A stretch of 64,000 nt of DNA, taken from contig NZ_KZ477987.1 in NCBI RefSeq assembly GCF_002837185.1, forward strand, positions 186,001 to 250,000. The letters are read 5' to 3'. This document shows, in pieces, positions 10,366-22,076 of this stretch (position 1 is its first letter; every line of letters begins with the position of its first letter). Source of the stretch: Pseudomonas fluorescens (lineage in GTDB: Bacteria; Pseudomonadota; Gammaproteobacteria; Pseudomonadales; Pseudomonadaceae). A model generated the notes under the pieces. It was not told where the DNA came from, ran no database searches, and worked only from the letters and a program-made list of their open reading frames with translations. Position numbers and translations under genes: made by a program.

Positions 10366-11226
10366 TTAAACCGCGGCAGCGCCGCCGACGATTTCCGAGA
10401 TCTCTTGGGTGATCGCAGCCTGACGCGCCTTGTTGTAGATCAGCTGCAAATCGCTGATCAGATCACCGGCGTTATCGGTAGCGTTTTTCATCGCGATCAT
10501 CCGCGCCGCTTGTTCAGCTGCGTTGTTCTCGACCACCGCCTGGTACACCTGCGACTCCACGTAGCGCACCATCAAGCCGTCAAGCAGCTCTTTGGCGTCT
10601 GGTTCGTAGAGGTAGTCCCAGTGGTGCTTGAGTTCCTGATCCGGAGTTGCCACCAGTGGAATCAATTGCTCCACGGTTGGCTGCTGGGTCATGGTGTTGA
10701 TGAACTTGTTGGATACCACGGACAGGCGGTCAATCCGGCCTTCCAGATACGCATCCAGCATCACCTTCACACTGCCGATCAAATCATTGATCGACGGCTC
10801 TTCACCCAGGTGGCTGATAGCTGCAACGACGTTACCGCCGAAGTTACGGAAAAAGGCCGCACCCTTGCTACCCACAACACACAGATCGATCTCGACGCCG
10901 TTTTCGCGGTTTACCGCCATGTCCTTGACCAGGGCCTTGAACAGGTTGGTATTCAGGCCACCGCACAAACCACGGTCACTGCTCACTACCACATAACCCA
11001 CGCGCTTGACGGCGCGCTCGATCATGAACGGGTGGCGGTATTCCGGGTTGGCGTTGGCCAGATGCCCAATTACCTGGCGGATACGCTCCGCATAAGGACG
11101 GCTAGCAGCCATGCGCATTTGTGCCTTGCGCATTTTGCTGACCGCCACTTTTTCCATGGCGCTGGTAATCTTTTGCGTGCTTTTGATGCTCGCAATCTTA
11201 CTGCGAATCTCTTTTGCGCCTGCCAT
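10366..11226 (-). CDS. atpG: F1 ATP synthase gamma subunit
   Basis: Gamma is the rotating shaft in F1. The 286-residue protein begins [20 protein letters not shown], contains [16 protein letters not shown] about residue 80 and ends with the conserved helix [20 protein letters not shown]. It sits between atpA and atpD, 50 bp after atpA. Confidence 0.98.
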   Translation of the reverse strand: MAGAKEIRSKIASIKSTQKITSAMEKVAVSKMRKAQMRMAASRPYAERIRQVIGHLANANPEYRHPFMIERAVKRVGYVVVSSDRGLCGGLNTNLFKALVKDMAVNRENGVEIDLCVVGSKGAAFFRNFGGNVVAAISHLGEEPSINDLIGSVKVMLDAYLEGRIDRLSVVSNKFINTMTQQPTVEQLIPLVATPDQELKHHWDYLYEPDAKELLDGLMVRYVESQVYQAVVENNAAEQAARMIAMKNATDNAGDLISDLQLIYNKARQAAITQEISEIVGGAAAV

Positions 11227-11276
11227 GTAACACCTATCAGGTTAGCAAGCGGGAGCCTTGCGGCTCCCGCTGCGGC

Positions 11277-12821
11277 TTACCAGGTTTGGGTGGCCTTGAA
11301 CTTCTCGATACCGGCTTTCATGCCAGCGTCGATATCGTCATTGAAGTCACCCTTCACGTTGATCTTCGCCATCAATTCGGCGTGATCGCGGTTGAAGTAA
11401 GCAATCAGCGCTTGTTCAAAGCTGCCGACCTTGGTGATTTCAACGTCGGTCAGGAACCCACGCTCAGCGGCATACAGCGACAACGCCATGTCAGCGATCG
11501 ACATTGGGGCGTATTGCTTCTGCTTCATCAGCTCGGTAACGCGCTGACCATGCTCAAGTTGCTTACGGGTCGCTTCGTCCAGGTCAGAAGCGAACTGGGC
11601 GAATGCCGCCAGTTCACGGTACTGAGCCAGAGCGGTACGGATACCACCGGAGAGCTTCTTGATGATCTTGGTCTGAGCGGCACCACCCACACGGGATACC
11701 GAAACACCGGCGTTCACTGCAGGGCGGATGCCTGAGTTGAACATGGCCGATTCCAGGAAGATCTGACCGTCGGTGATGGAAATCACGTTGGTCGGAACGA
11801 ACGCGGAAACGTCGCCAGCCTGGGTTTCGATGATCGGCAATGCGGTCAGGGAACCGGTTTTGCCGGTCACTGCGCCGTTGGTGAACTTCTCTACGTACTC
11901 TTCCGAAACGCGGGATGCGCGCTCCAGCAGACGGGAGTGGAGATAGAACACGTCGCCTGGGTAGGCTTCACGGCCTGGTGGACGGCGCAGCAGCAGGGAA
12001 ATCTGGCGATAAGCCACTGCTTGCTTGGACAGATCGTCATAAACGATCAGCGCGTCTTCACCGCGGTCGCGGAAGAATTCACCCATGGTGCAACCGGAGT
12101 ACGGTGCCAGGAATTGCAGCGCAGGAGATTCCGAAGCACTGGCAGCCACGATGATCGTGTTGGCCAGGGCGCCGTTTTCTTCCAGCTTGCGAACCACGTT
12201 GGCGATGGTCGATTGCTTCTGACCAATGGCTACGTAGACGCAGAAAATGCCGCTGTTCTTCTGGTTGATGATCGCGTCGATGGCCAGAGCGGTTTTACCG
12301 ATCTGACGGTCACCGATGATCAGCTCACGCTGGCCACGGCCGACTGGGATCATGGCATCGACAGCCTTGTAGCCAGTCTGTACAGGCTGGTCTACCGACT
12401 TACGCCAGATCACGCCTGGAGCAACTTTCTCGACCGCGTCGGTCTCGGTGTTGCCCAGTGGACCTTTACCGTCAACAGGGTTACCCAGTGCGTCGACTAC
12501 GCGACCCAGCAGTTCCTTACCAACCGGAACTTCCAGGATGCGGCCTGTGCACTTGGCGCTCATGCCTTCGGCCAGACTGGTGTATGCGCCCAACACAACG
12601 GCACCTACGGAGTCTTGCTCCAGGTTGAGGGCCATACCGTAGACGCCGCCCGGAAACTCGATCATCTCGCCGTACATAACGTCGGCCAGACCGTGAATCC
12701 GCACGATGCCGTCAGATACGCTGACGACAGTGCCTTCGTTACGGGCTTGGGAGGTCACATCGAGCTTGTCGATGCGGCCCTTGATAATTTCACTTATTTC
12801 GGAAGGATTGAGTTGCTGCAT
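11277..12821 (-). CDS. atpA: F1 ATP synthase alpha subunit
   Basis: Alpha is the regulatory nucleotide-binding subunit of F1. The 514-residue protein has the Walker A sequence [15 protein letters not shown] about residue 170, the [19 protein letters not shown] segment and the signature [13 protein letters not shown]. It lies 21 bp after atpH. Confidence 0.98.
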   Translation of the reverse strand: MQQLNPSEISEIIKGRIDKLDVTSQARNEGTVVSVSDGIVRIHGLADVMYGEMIEFPGGVYGMALNLEQDSVGAVVLGAYTSLAEGMSAKCTGRILEVPVGKELLGRVVDALGNPVDGKGPLGNTETDAVEKVAPGVIWRKSVDQPVQTGYKAVDAMIPVGRGQRELIIGDRQIGKTALAIDAIINQKNSGIFCVYVAIGQKQSTIANVVRKLEENGALANTIIVAASASESPALQFLAPYSGCTMGEFFRDRGEDALIVYDDLSKQAVAYRQISLLLRRPPGREAYPGDVFYLHSRLLERASRVSEEYVEKFTNGAVTGKTGSLTALPIIETQAGDVSAFVPTNVISITDGQIFLESAMFNSGIRPAVNAGVSVSRVGGAAQTKIIKKLSGGIRTALAQYRELAAFAQFASDLDEATRKQLEHGQRVTELMKQKQYAPMSIADMALSLYAAERGFLTDVEITKVGSFEQALIAYFNRDHAELMAKINVKGDFNDDIDAGMKAGIEKFKATQTW

Positions 12822-12842
12822 TGCTCTGCTGCCCCTTCAAAC

Positions 12843-13379
12843 TCAAGATTTCAATGCTTCGGCAAGTTTCGCGATTTTTCCGCGAATCGAGCCATCGATA
12901 ACCAGGTCGCCGGCACGGATAACGACACCACCAATCAGGGATGCGTCCTCCGAAGCTTGCAGGCGCACTTCCCGATTGAGTCGTGCACTGAGAACCTTGG
13001 CGAGTTTGTCTTGCTGTTCTTGGTTCAATGCAAAAGCACTGGTCACTTCAACGTCTACCGATTTCTCTGCTTCGGCCTTGTACAGGTCGAACAGAGCGGC
13101 AATCTCCGGCAACAGCGGGAGACGGTCGTTTTCGGCAATGACGTGAATGAAGTTCTGCACTTTCACATCAAACTTGTCGCCGCACACTTCAATAAAAGTG
13201 GCGGCCTTGTCTGCGCTCGTCAGGCGCGGGGCCTTGAGCACGCGCTGCATGGTGTCGTCTTGCGACACTGCTGCAGCCAGGCCGAGCATGGCTGACCAAG
13301 AGGCCAGTTGCTGGTGGGCCTGGGCGTGCTCGAAGGCTGCCTTAGCGTAAGGTCGGGCCAACGTGGTCAGTTCTGCCAT
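12843..13379 (-). CDS. atpH: F1 ATP synthase delta subunit
   Basis: Delta joins F1 to the peripheral stalk. The 178-residue protein starts [18 protein letters not shown], the typical OSCP/delta N-terminus, and ends with the conserved [20 protein letters not shown]. It follows atpF by 12 bp. Confidence 0.97.
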   Translation of the reverse strand: MAELTTLARPYAKAAFEHAQAHQQLASWSAMLGLAAAVSQDDTMQRVLKAPRLTSADKAATFIEVCGDKFDVKVQNFIHVIAENDRLPLLPEIAALFDLYKAEAEKSVDVEVTSAFALNQEQQDKLAKVLSARLNREVRLQASEDASLIGGVVIRAGDLVIDGSIRGKIAKLAEALKS

Positions 13380-13391
13380 GATCGCCCTCGC

Positions 13392-13862
13392 TTAAATTTC
13401 AGCAGCCAGTTTGTCAACCAGCTCCGCGTGCGCGTTTTGATCGATTGTGGCACCGAGGATCTTCTCGGCACCGCCGACCGCCAGAGCACCCAGTTGGGCA
13501 CGCAGCGCGTCTTTGACACCGTTCAGTTCCTGTTCGATCTCGGCATGAGCCGAAGCCTTCACACGGTCAGCTTCGACGCGGGCTTTTTCAACAGCCTCTT
13601 CGACGATCTGGTTACCGCGTTTCTTGGCTTGCTCAATGATCTCGGCTGCCTGTGCTTTAGCTTCGCGCAGTTGCTGACCCACTTTCTCGTGGGCCAACTC
13701 CAGGTCGCGAGCTGCACGGCTGGCAGCGTCCAAACCATCCGCGATCTTCTTCTGACGTTCGTGCAAAGCCGCGATGACCGGAGGCCACACGAACTTCATG
13801 CAAAACACTACAAAAATGAAGAACGCAACGGATTGGCCAATCAGGGTTGCATTAATGTTCAC
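13392..13862 (-). CDS. atpF: Fo ATP synthase b subunit
   Basis: Subunit b is the peripheral stalk. The 156-residue protein has a single N-terminal membrane segment ([20 protein letters not shown]) followed by a long Ala/Glu/Lys-rich helix that dimerises. It lies 56 bp after atpE, with a short inverted repeat CACTCGAAAAGTCGAGTG at 13899-13916 between them. Confidence 0.97.
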   Translation of the reverse strand: MNINATLIGQSVAFFIFVVFCMKFVWPPVIAALHERQKKIADGLDAASRAARDLELAHEKVGQQLREAKAQAAEIIEQAKKRGNQIVEEAVEKARVEADRVKASAHAEIEQELNGVKDALRAQLGALAVGGAEKILGATIDQNAHAELVDKLAAEI

Positions 13863-13918
13863 GCCAACACCTCGCTCATTCGTTGTCCATCACCCCAATC
13901 ACTCGAAAAGTCGAGTGA

Positions 13919-14191
<273 letters not shown>

Positions 14192-14263
14192 TTACGTCGT
14201 ATGGTTTAGGTTTTTTAGATTTTAAAGCGGTAAAACAAATCGTTTCATAGCCCTGGAGGGCCA

Positions 14264-14285
14264 CCTTCCCGTTTGACCGGGAAGG
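14264..14285 (-). promoter_or_regulatory. Hairpin in the atpB-atpE spacer
   Basis: CCTTCCCG / CGGGAAGG form an 8-bp stem with a six-base loop. No T-run follows, so it is more likely an mRNA stability or processing element than a terminator. Differential expression of atpE within the operon is known in other bacteria; its use here is inference. Confidence 0.5.
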
Positions 14286-14309
14286 ACATCAGACTAGTCG
14301 AGACTGGTC

Positions 14310-15603
<1,294 letters not shown>

Positions 15604-15680
15604 CACGCTTGCTCCTCAATGGTCGGCTGCCGGAAATCAATAACTTGGCATACTTTGTGCCGACAAAATGCGCGCAGAGT

Positions 15681-15702
15681 ATAGGGGCGGTTCAGCCCCT
15701 AT
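15681..15702 (-). terminator. Stem-loop between parB and atpI
   Basis: ATAGGGGC / GCCCCTAT forms a perfect 8-bp stem about 60 bp past the parB stop. There is no U-run, so it is only a candidate terminator or RNA-stabilising element separating parAB from the atp operon. Confidence 0.45.
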
Positions 15703-15763
15703 TCAACTGCCGGGTAGTGATTTCCGATCACGCGCTACATGAGCAAATGTTTCTGCGAATGTT

Positions 15764-16636
15764 TCAACGGATGTGGGAAAGGACGCCTTGAAGCTCATCA
15801 AGGGAGTTATATCCGATAACCAATTGCCCTTTGCCTTTCTTGCCGTGGCGAATTTGCACCGCAGAGCCTAGGCGCTCGGCGAGGCGCTGCTCAAGGCGCG
15901 CGATATCCGGATCAGGTTTGACGGTTTCGACCGGTGCAGGTTTGCCACTCAACCATTGGCGAACCAAGGCTTCCGTCTGACGAACGGTGAGCCCGCGTGC
16001 GACAACGTGTCGCGCCCCTTCAACCTGTTGATTTTCCGGCAAACCGAGCAAAGCACGGGCGTGTCCCATTTCCAGGTCACCGTGGGACAACATGGTCTTG
16101 ATGACTTCCGGCAGCGCGATCAAGCGCAGCAAGTTGGACACGGTGACGCGGGATTTGCCCACCGCCTCGGCCACTTGTTGCTGAGTCAGCTGGAATTCCT
16201 GCTGCAAACGCTGCAAGGCGATCGCTTCTTCGATCGGGTTGAGGTCTTCACGCTGGATATTCTCGATCAATGCCATGGCGATGGCGGTTTCATCCGGCAC
16301 ATCGCGCACCATCGCCGGGATGGTTTCCTTGCCGGCCTGTTGGCTGGCGCGCCAGCGACGCTCACCGGCAATGATTTCAAAGCGGCCACTGCCAATCGGG
16401 CGCACCACGATCGGTTGCATCACGCCCTGGGCCTTGATCGAGTTGGCCAGCTCTTCCAGAGCCTGCGGGTCCATGTCGCGACGTGGCTGGTATTTACCGC
16501 GCTGGATCAGGTCCAGCGGCAAGTGCTGCAGCTCACGCTCGTCGGCCTGCACCGCTTGTTCTTCCAGCGAAGTGACGGTCGGACCACTCAGGAGTGCATC
16601 CAGTCCACGTCCGAGACCTCGTTTTTTGACGGCCAT
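15764..16636 (-). CDS. parB: Chromosome partition protein ParB (CTPase, parS-binding)
   Basis: ParB loads at parS sites and spreads to form the origin partition complex. The 290-residue protein begins AVKKRGLGRGLDALLSG, carries LDLIQRGKYQPRRDMDPQAL, the CTP-binding segment IAGERRWRASQQAG (about residue 96) and ENIQREDLNPIEEA, then a helix-turn-helix (LTQQQVAEAVGKSRVTVSNL). It is 9 bp downstream of parA. Candidate parS sites for it occur at 32119, 32749 and 35302. Confidence 0.97.
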   Translation of the reverse strand: MAVKKRGLGRGLDALLSGPTVTSLEEQAVQADERELQHLPLDLIQRGKYQPRRDMDPQALEELANSIKAQGVMQPIVVRPIGSGRFEIIAGERRWRASQQAGKETIPAMVRDVPDETAIAMALIENIQREDLNPIEEAIALQRLQQEFQLTQQQVAEAVGKSRVTVSNLLRLIALPEVIKTMLSHGDLEMGHARALLGLPENQQVEGARHVVARGLTVRQTEALVRQWLSGKPAPVETVKPDPDIARLEQRLAERLGSAVQIRHGKKGKGQLVIGYNSLDELQGVLSHIR

Positions 16637-16645
16637 GGGGATTCC

Positions 16646-17443
16646 TTAAGTTGGCTGGGCTGCAGCGGTGCGTGAATTGCGACGTTGGCGACGCACCATC
16701 TCACCGGCCAGCGCCAGGTAGGCAATGGCGCCACGGGATGATTTGTCGTAGGCCAGCGCCGGCATGCCATAGCTTGGCGCCTCGGCCAGGCGAATGTTGC
16801 GTGGAATCACTGTGTCGTAGAGCTGGTCGCCGAAATGCTCTTTGAGCTGCGCCGAGACATCGTTCATCAGGCTCAAGCGCGGGTCATACATGGTCCGCAG
16901 CAGGCCTTCGACTTTCAGGTTCGGGTTGAGCAATTCGGCAATACGCTTGATGTTATCCACAAGGTCGCTCAAGCCTTCGAGTGCGAAATACTCGCACTGC
17001 ATGGGGATAATCACCCCATCGGCGGCAACCAGAGCGTTGAGCGTGAGCATTGACAGCGACGGCGGGCAGTCGATCAGGATGTAGTCGTAATTCTCGCGGA
17101 TAGGCGCCAGGGCGCTGCGCAGACGGCTTTCCTTCATCTGCATTTCCAGCAGTACCACTTCCGCCGCAGTCAGATCGCGGTTGGCCGGCAGCAGTTGATA
17201 ACCGCCGTGCTCGGAGTAGTGCATGGCCTGGCCCAGGTCACACTCGCCGATCAGCAAGTCGTAGACCGAGTTTTCCAGGCCGTGTTTATCCACACCGCTA
17301 CCCATGGTGGCGTTGCCCTGTGGATCGAGATCGATCAACAGCACCCGGCGCTTGGTCGCGACCAGGGATGCTGCGAGGTTGATGCAGGTGGTGGTTTTAC
17401 CCACGCCACCTTTCTGGTTCGCTATCGCGAATACCTTAGCCAT
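16646..17443 (-). CDS. parA: Chromosome partition ATPase ParA (Soj)
   Basis: ParA moves ParB-bound origins along the nucleoid. The 265-residue protein starts AKVFAIANQKGGVGKTTTCI with the deviant Walker A motif, and has LLIDLDPQGNATMG (about residue 37) and LIDCPPSLSMLTLNAL (about 120). The ATG at 17443 is chosen over a TTG six codons upstream because the family starts directly before the P-loop. It lies 18 bp after rsmG. Two perfect DnaA boxes lie inside (16953, 17286). Confidence 0.96.
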   Translation of the reverse strand: MAKVFAIANQKGGVGKTTTCINLAASLVATKRRVLLIDLDPQGNATMGSGVDKHGLENSVYDLLIGECDLGQAMHYSEHGGYQLLPANRDLTAAEVVLLEMQMKESRLRSALAPIRENYDYILIDCPPSLSMLTLNALVAADGVIIPMQCEYFALEGLSDLVDNIKRIAELLNPNLKVEGLLRTMYDPRLSLMNDVSAQLKEHFGDQLYDTVIPRNIRLAEAPSYGMPALAYDKSSRGAIAYLALAGEMVRRQRRNSRTAAAQPT

Positions 17444-17461
17444 TCTTGCTTGTGTTCCCAA

Positions 17462-18106
17462 TCATGCCGTGCGGCGCAGTATCAGCAGATGGCGTTGGCC
17501 TTGGCAACCGGGTACGGCCAAGGCGTGTTCGCTATCGAGGTGGAAGTCTGCCGGCAATGCTAACAGCTCGTCGCTTGGATGGACGCCCTTCATTGCCAGC
17601 CAGCGGGTGTCGTGGTCGCCCAGGTGGCGAGTCCAGTTGCTGAAGTTCTCCATGCTGCTGAACGCCCGGGAAACAATTCCGTTGAAGGGCTGCTCAGGCG
17701 TAAAGGCTTCGACGCGACTGTGGACAACTTGCAGGTTGTCCAGCTTGAGTTCGAGTTTGACCTGGGTCAGGAAGCGGGTTTTTTTGCCGTTGCTGTCCAG
17801 ACAGGTCACTTGCGACTCGGGAAACAGGATGGCCAGTGGAATGCCAGGCATGCCGCCGCCGCTGCCGACGTCCAACCAGCGACCGTTTTCGATAAACGGC
17901 ATTACGCTCAAGCTGTCGAGCAGATGGCGCGACACCATTTCGTCCGGATCGCGCACTGCGGTCAGGTTGTAGGACTTGTTCCATTTGATCAACAGGGCCA
18001 GGTAGCCCATCAGCAAAGCGTGCTGGGCTTCAGTCAGGTCGACGCCCAACTGGCGCGCACCTGTGGATAACTCTTCGGCGTGTTGCGTGGTGACCAACGA
18101 ACTCAA
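17462..18106 (-). CDS. rsmG: 16S rRNA (guanine527-N7)-methyltransferase
   Basis: RsmG (GidB) methylates G527 of 16S rRNA; loss gives low-level streptomycin resistance in other bacteria. The 214-residue protein shows the SAM-binding motif [20 protein letters not shown] about residue 72 and the preceding RHLLDSLSV. Translation begins at a TTG that overlaps the mnmG stop (TTGA), implying coupling. Length is normal for the family. Confidence 0.95.
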   Translation of the reverse strand: MSSLVTTQHAEELSTGARQLGVDLTEAQHALLMGYLALLIKWNKSYNLTAVRDPDEMVSRHLLDSLSVMPFIENGRWLDVGSGGGMPGIPLAILFPESQVTCLDSNGKKTRFLTQVKLELKLDNLQVVHSRVEAFTPEQPFNGIVSRAFSSMENFSNWTRHLGDHDTRWLAMKGVHPSDELLALPADFHLDSEHALAVPGCQGQRHLLILRRTA

Positions 18107-19998
18107 GCGCTTTGCTCCAACTGACGGCCCGCGCCGCGTTTTTTCAAATGAATCATCAACAGCGAAATAGCTGCCGGAGTGACGCCAGGTATACGCGAAG
18201 CCTGCCCGAGGGTTTCCGGCCGAGTTATCCCCAGCTTGCTTTGGATTTCCTTCGACAGTCCGGAAATCCCTGTGTAATCGATATCCACAGGCAGCTTGGT
18301 GTTTTCACTGGCGCGCAGGCGAGCGATCTCGTCCTGCTGGCGATCAATGTAACCGGCGTATTTGGTCTTGATTTCCACCTGTTCCGCAACCTGTGGATCT
18401 TGCGCGCCGCCGCCGGTCACTTCGACCAGGCCAGCGTAATCAATCTCTGGACGGGACAGCAGGTTCAGCAAGTTGTACTCGTGGGTCAGCGGCGTGCCGA
18501 ATTTTTCGGCGATCGCATCACCCTGTTCAGTGCCCGGACGAACCCAGGTGCTTTTCAGGCGCTGCTCTTCGAGCGTGATGCTCTCGCGTTTTTTGCAAAA
18601 GGCCGCCCAGCGCGCGTCATCGACCAGACCCAACTCGCGACCTTTTTCGGTCAAGCGCAGATCGGCGTTGTCTTCGCGCAGGATCAGGCGATATTCGGCC
18701 CTGGACGTGAACATCCGGTACGGTTCCTGGGTGCCCAGGGTAATCAGGTCGTCGACCAACACGCCGATATACGCTTCATCGCGACGCGGGCACCAGCTGT
18801 CTTTGCCTTGGGCACGCAGTGCAGCGTTGGTACCGGCCAGCAAACCCTGGGCGCCGGCTTCTTCGTAACCGGTGGTGCCGTTGATTTGCCCGGCGAAGAA
18901 CAAACCGCCGATCACCTTGGTTTCCAGGCTGTATTTCAAGTCACGTGGATCGAAATAGTCGTACTCGATGGCGTAGCCAGGGCGGACGATATGGGCATTT
19001 TCCATCCCGCGAATCGATTGCACGATCTGGATTTGCACGTCGAACGGCAGGGAAGTGGAAATCCCGTTCGGGTACAGCTCGTGAGTCGTCAAGCCTTCGG
19101 GCTCGATAAAGACCTGGTGGCTTTCCTTGTCGGCAAAGCGATGGATCTTGTCTTCAATCGAGGGGCAATAACGCGGGCCGATACCTTCGATCACCCCGGA
19201 ATACATCGGCGAACGGTCGAGGTTCGCGGCAATGATTTCGTGGGTACGGGCGTTGGTATGGGTGATCCAGCAGCTTACCTGTCTGGGGTGCTGTTCCTTG
19301 GAACCCATGAACGACATGACCGGAATCGGCGTATCACCGGCCTGTTCGGTCATTACCGAAAAATCTACAGAACGTCCGTCGATACGCGGCGGAGTCCCGG
19401 TTTTCAAGCGGCCCACACGCAGCGGCAATTCACGCAGACGGTGTGCCAGGGCAATCGACGGCGGATCACCGGCGCGACCACCGGAATAATTCTGCATGCC
19501 GATGTGGATAAGTCCGCCAAGGAAGGTCCCGGTAGTCAACACCACGGATTCTGCAAAGAAGCGCAGACCCATTTGCGTGACAACGCCGCGTACCTGGTCC
19601 TGCTCGACGATCAGGTCGTCTGCGGCCTGTTGAAATATCCACAGGTTTGGCTGGTTTTCCAGAGTTTCACGTACGGCGGCCTTGTACAGAATACGGTCGG
19701 CTTGTGCACGAGTGGCCCGTACGGCCGGGCCTTTGCGGCTGTTGAGCACGCGAAATTGGATACCACCCTTGTCTGTGGCCATGGCCATCACGCCGCCAAG
19801 GGCATCGATTTCCTTGACCAGGTGGCTTTTGCCGATGCCACCAATGGCGGGGTTGCAACTCATGGCGCCGAGGGTTTCCACGTTATGCGTCAGCAGCAGG
19901 GTTTTTACGCCCATGCGTGCTGACGCCAGTGCTGCCTCGGTACCGGCATGACCGCCGCCGATGACGATCACTTCAAAACGGGAAGGGAAATCCACCAC
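18103..19998 (-). CDS. mnmG: tRNA U34 carboxymethylaminomethyl modification enzyme, FAD subunit
   Basis: MnmG (GidA) with MnmE modifies the wobble uridine of tRNAs. The protein of about 630 residues has the FAD dinucleotide motif [20 protein letters not shown] at the N-terminus, the GidA signatures [21 protein letters not shown] and [17 protein letters not shown], and the C-terminal helical domain. The start is one of two consecutive GTG codons (19998 or 19995). Its partner mnmE lies 4.5 kb away because an iron-signalling cassette separates them. Confidence 0.97.
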   Translation of the reverse strand: MVDFPSRFEVIVIGGGHAGTEAALASARMGVKTLLLTHNVETLGAMSCNPAIGGIGKSHLVKEIDALGGVMAMATDKGGIQFRVLNSRKGPAVRATRAQADRILYKAAVRETLENQPNLWIFQQAADDLIVEQDQVRGVVTQMGLRFFAESVVLTTGTFLGGLIHIGMQNYSGGRAGDPPSIALAHRLRELPLRVGRLKTGTPPRIDGRSVDFSVMTEQAGDTPIPVMSFMGSKEQHPRQVSCWITHTNARTHEIIAANLDRSPMYSGVIEGIGPRYCPSIEDKIHRFADKESHQVFIEPEGLTTHELYPNGISTSLPFDVQIQIVQSIRGMENAHIVRPGYAIEYDYFDPRDLKYSLETKVIGGLFFAGQINGTTGYEEAGAQGLLAGTNAALRAQGKDSWCPRRDEAYIGVLVDDLITLGTQEPYRMFTSRAEYRLILREDNADLRLTEKGRELGLVDDARWAAFCKKRESITLEEQRLKSTWVRPGTEQGDAIAEKFGTPLTHEYNLLNLLSRPEIDYAGLVEVTGGGAQDPQVAEQVEIKTKYAGYIDRQQDEIARLRASENTKLPVDIDYTGISGLSKEIQSKLGITRPETLGQASRIPGVTPAAISLLMIHLKKRGAGRQLEQSA

Positions 19999-20109
19999 GC
20001 ACCTCGTGCCTGCTTATGTAGGTAATCAGGAATTGTTGGTTGAAAGAGTTTTGCAGCTTATGGCGGCAAGTATAGGGACTTCGCCCTTCCTAAAGAACCC
20101 TTTGCACAA

Positions 20110-20412
20110 AATTTAACCAGCTGTGGATGGATCACGGACAATAGAAATTAAAAGAGAGAAATTTATTAAATCTTTGTTTTTATGTTTATTTCTACTGGGC
20201 ACCTTTTCTGTGGATAGATTTATGCAGGCCTTTATCTACGTCGTGTACAGGGATTCAAAAGTCTGTGGTCATGTGCCAATGAGGGGCTTGGATAAGTGCT
20301 TTAAGCCTGTGGATTAAACAGGTGGTTATCCACAGACCGGTTTTTACTCAGGTTTCAAGCGTGGTTATCAACCGGGCACAAGGGCGGTTATTCACAGGGC
20401 TTAATCCACAGA
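20110..20412. other. DnaA-box cluster with AT-rich stretch upstream of mnmG
   Basis: The 538 bp between mnmG and the ECF sigma gene hold no convincing gene. They contain one perfect DnaA box (TTATCCACA at 20326-20334) and near matches TGTGGATAG (20209), TGTGGATTA (20309), TTATTCACA (20388), TAATCCACA (20402) and TGTGGATGG (20122). An AT-rich run lies at about 20146-20195. The layout resembles an origin; in E. coli oriC lies next to mnmG (gidA), whereas the Pseudomonas origin is at dnaA. It may be an ancestral or auxiliary DnaA-binding locus (inference). Confidence 0.65.
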
Positions 20413-20498
20413 AAAGGCTGATTCACTATCGACCAGCCCATGGATTCAGCGCAGATTCGAGGTCAAGACGGCTATTGTGGGAAGACACGAGGGCAGTT

Positions 20499-20520
20499 AA
20501 TAATAGCGATTATCATTAAC
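20499..20520 (+). promoter_or_regulatory. Candidate Fur box upstream of the ECF sigma gene
   Basis: AATAATAGCGATTATCATTA resembles the Fur consensus of repeated GATAAT/ATTATC hexamers. It lies 17 bp before the sigma-factor ATG, which suits iron repression of the signalling cassette. The match is imperfect. Confidence 0.6.
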
Positions 20521-20536
20521 CTACCTCGTCGCGCCT

Positions 20537-21043
20537 ATGTCCCCTCCTTCACACACGACAGCTGTGCAGCGCATCTATGAGCAACACCATTCGTGGTTGC
20601 ACGGGTGGCTCAAAGGCAAATTGCATAACGCCTGCGATGCGGCCGATGTGGCCCACGATACGTTCGTGCGTATCCTGGGTGGACGCGACGCCGTGCAGAT
20701 CCTCGAGCCACGGGATTATCTGGCGACCATTGCAAGGGGCCTGGTGATTGATCGCTATCGCCGGCACGCCATTGAGCAGGCTTATAAGCAAAGCTTGGCC
20801 GAGCGTCCCGAAGCCACCGCCATCAGTGAAGAAGACAAGGCAATCATTATCGAAACCCTGGTGGCTGTGGATAAAGCACTGTGCAGCTTGGGCGAGCGTG
20901 CTCGACGGATTTTCATGCTGTCGCAGATCGAGGGTCTGACTTATCAACAGATCGCCGATCAACTGCGCGTGTCATTGACCACAGTGAAGAAGCACATGGT
21001 CCGCGCGTTGACCGAGTGTTCGCTGATCATGGCCAGCCTCTAA
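20537..21043 (+). CDS. ECF sigma factor, FecI type (iron-starvation sigma)
   Basis: The 168-residue protein has sigma region 2 (AADVAHDTFVRIL, DYLATIARGLVIDRYRR) and region 4 (SLGERARRIFMLSQIEG, then LTYQQIADQLRVSLTTVKKH), as in FecI/FpvI-type factors that transcribe TonB receptor genes. A Fur-box candidate precedes it. Its stop overlaps the start of the anti-sigma gene (TAATG). With the downstream receptor it forms a cell-surface signalling system: the receptor senses a ferric siderophore, the FecR protein relays it and this sigma factor activates the receptor gene (family knowledge). The start has no strong Shine-Dalgarno sequence. A perfect DnaA box lies inside at 20866. Confidence 0.93.
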   Translation: MSPPSHTTAVQRIYEQHHSWLHGWLKGKLHNACDAADVAHDTFVRILGGRDAVQILEPRDYLATIARGLVIDRYRRHAIEQAYKQSLAERPEATAISEEDKAIIIETLVAVDKALCSLGERARRIFMLSQIEGLTYQQIADQLRVSLTTVKKHMVRALTECSLIMASL

Positions 21044-21987
21044 TGCCCGCCCCCGATCGCAAGACATTCGAGGCGGCCGCCAGTTGGTATGTGCAGTTCC
21101 AGGCGCAATCGCCGACGCCGGCCGATCGACTGGCCTGGCAACAATGGCTCAATGGCGACCCTTCCCATCAGGCGGCGTGGAACCAGTTGGAGCAATTGCA
21201 GCGCAGCCTCGGCGCCCTGCCCCAGGACTTCACACGCCGCGCATTGACCAGCACGCAGAAACGCCGCCAGGTGCTCAAGTGGATGCTGGTACTGGGCGGC
21301 AGCGGGTATCTGGGCTGGAATGTTCAACAACACACGTCCGTGGGTAACGTATGGGCCGACTACCGCACGCCTGTGGGTAAACATCGAAGGATCGAACTGG
21401 CCGACGGCACTCAGGTTGATCTCAACACCAGCACAGCCATTGATGTGATGTTCGACTCGCGCCAACGCTTGATTCGCCTGCGTGAAGGTGAAGTACTTAT
21501 CCACAGTGGCAAACGTGGCGCCAACACGCCCTTGTATGTGGAGACTCGCCACGGTCGGGTTCAGGCACTGGGTACTCGGTTTACTGTTCGCCAATTGCCG
21601 GATTTCACCCGGGTCGGTGTGCTGGAAGATCGGGTCAATTTGTCCCCAGGCGATCAACCCGACCACAACAAGACCCTCGGAGCTGGGGAAAGCGCTGATT
21701 TTGATCGACACACGATTAGCCTCACCCAGCGATATGGCGTGGCGCAAGCCGCCTGGGCGGACGGTCAATTGATCGTGCTCGATGCCAGACTCGGCGATGT
21801 CATCGATGAGTTGGCGCGCTATCGACCGGGCATGCTGCACTGTGACCAGGCTTCGGCTCGACTGCGCGTTTCCGGTGCGTTCCGTCTGGACTCGACCGAC
21901 GCGGTACTGGCCAACCTGCAAGCGACCCTGCCGATCCAGGTGAAGTACTTCACGCGCTACTGGGTGTCGGTCAGCCGAATCGGTTGA
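21043..21987 (+). CDS. FecR-type anti-sigma factor / transmembrane signal relay
   Basis: The 314-residue protein starts MPAPDRKTFEAAASWYVQFQ and has the N-terminal FecR cytoplasmic domain with its Trp-rich segment (LAWQQWLNGDPSHQAAWNQL). A single hydrophobic segment follows (VLKWMLVLGGSGYLGWNV, about residues 80-97), then a periplasmic FecR domain (RTPVGKHRRIELADGTQVDL; HGRVQALGTRFTVR) and a C-terminal STN-like part. It holds the sigma factor inactive until the receptor signals. The ATG at 21043 overlaps the sigma stop; longer upstream readings in this frame are shadows. Confidence 0.92.
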   Translation: MPAPDRKTFEAAASWYVQFQAQSPTPADRLAWQQWLNGDPSHQAAWNQLEQLQRSLGALPQDFTRRALTSTQKRRQVLKWMLVLGGSGYLGWNVQQHTSVGNVWADYRTPVGKHRRIELADGTQVDLNTSTAIDVMFDSRQRLIRLREGEVLIHSGKRGANTPLYVETRHGRVQALGTRFTVRQLPDFTRVGVLEDRVNLSPGDQPDHNKTLGAGESADFDRHTISLTQRYGVAQAAWADGQLIVLDARLGDVIDELARYRPGMLHCDQASARLRVSGAFRLDSTDAVLANLQATLPIQVKYFTRYWVSVSRIG

Positions 21988-22022
21988 TGAAAAAAATAAC
22001 CTCAGGGGGTTATCTTTTTTTT
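21988..22022 (+). terminator. Terminator-like hairpin between the anti-sigma and receptor genes
   Basis: AAAAAATAACC, loop TCAGGG, GGTTATC and a T-run immediately follow the anti-sigma stop. It should limit read-through from the regulatory genes, so the receptor probably has its own sigma-dependent promoter in the 90-bp leader. It could also work as an attenuator. Confidence 0.75.
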
Positions 22023-22076
22023 ATCACGCACGGCCCTTCAGGTAATCACGACGCTACCCTCAGGGCTTACCCATCT

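Noticed and set aside
20123..20519. Two small plus-strand ORFs in the mnmG spacer
   Set aside because: They run through the DnaA-box cluster, have no supporting ribosome-binding sites and low-complexity composition, so the region is better read as DNA-binding sites.
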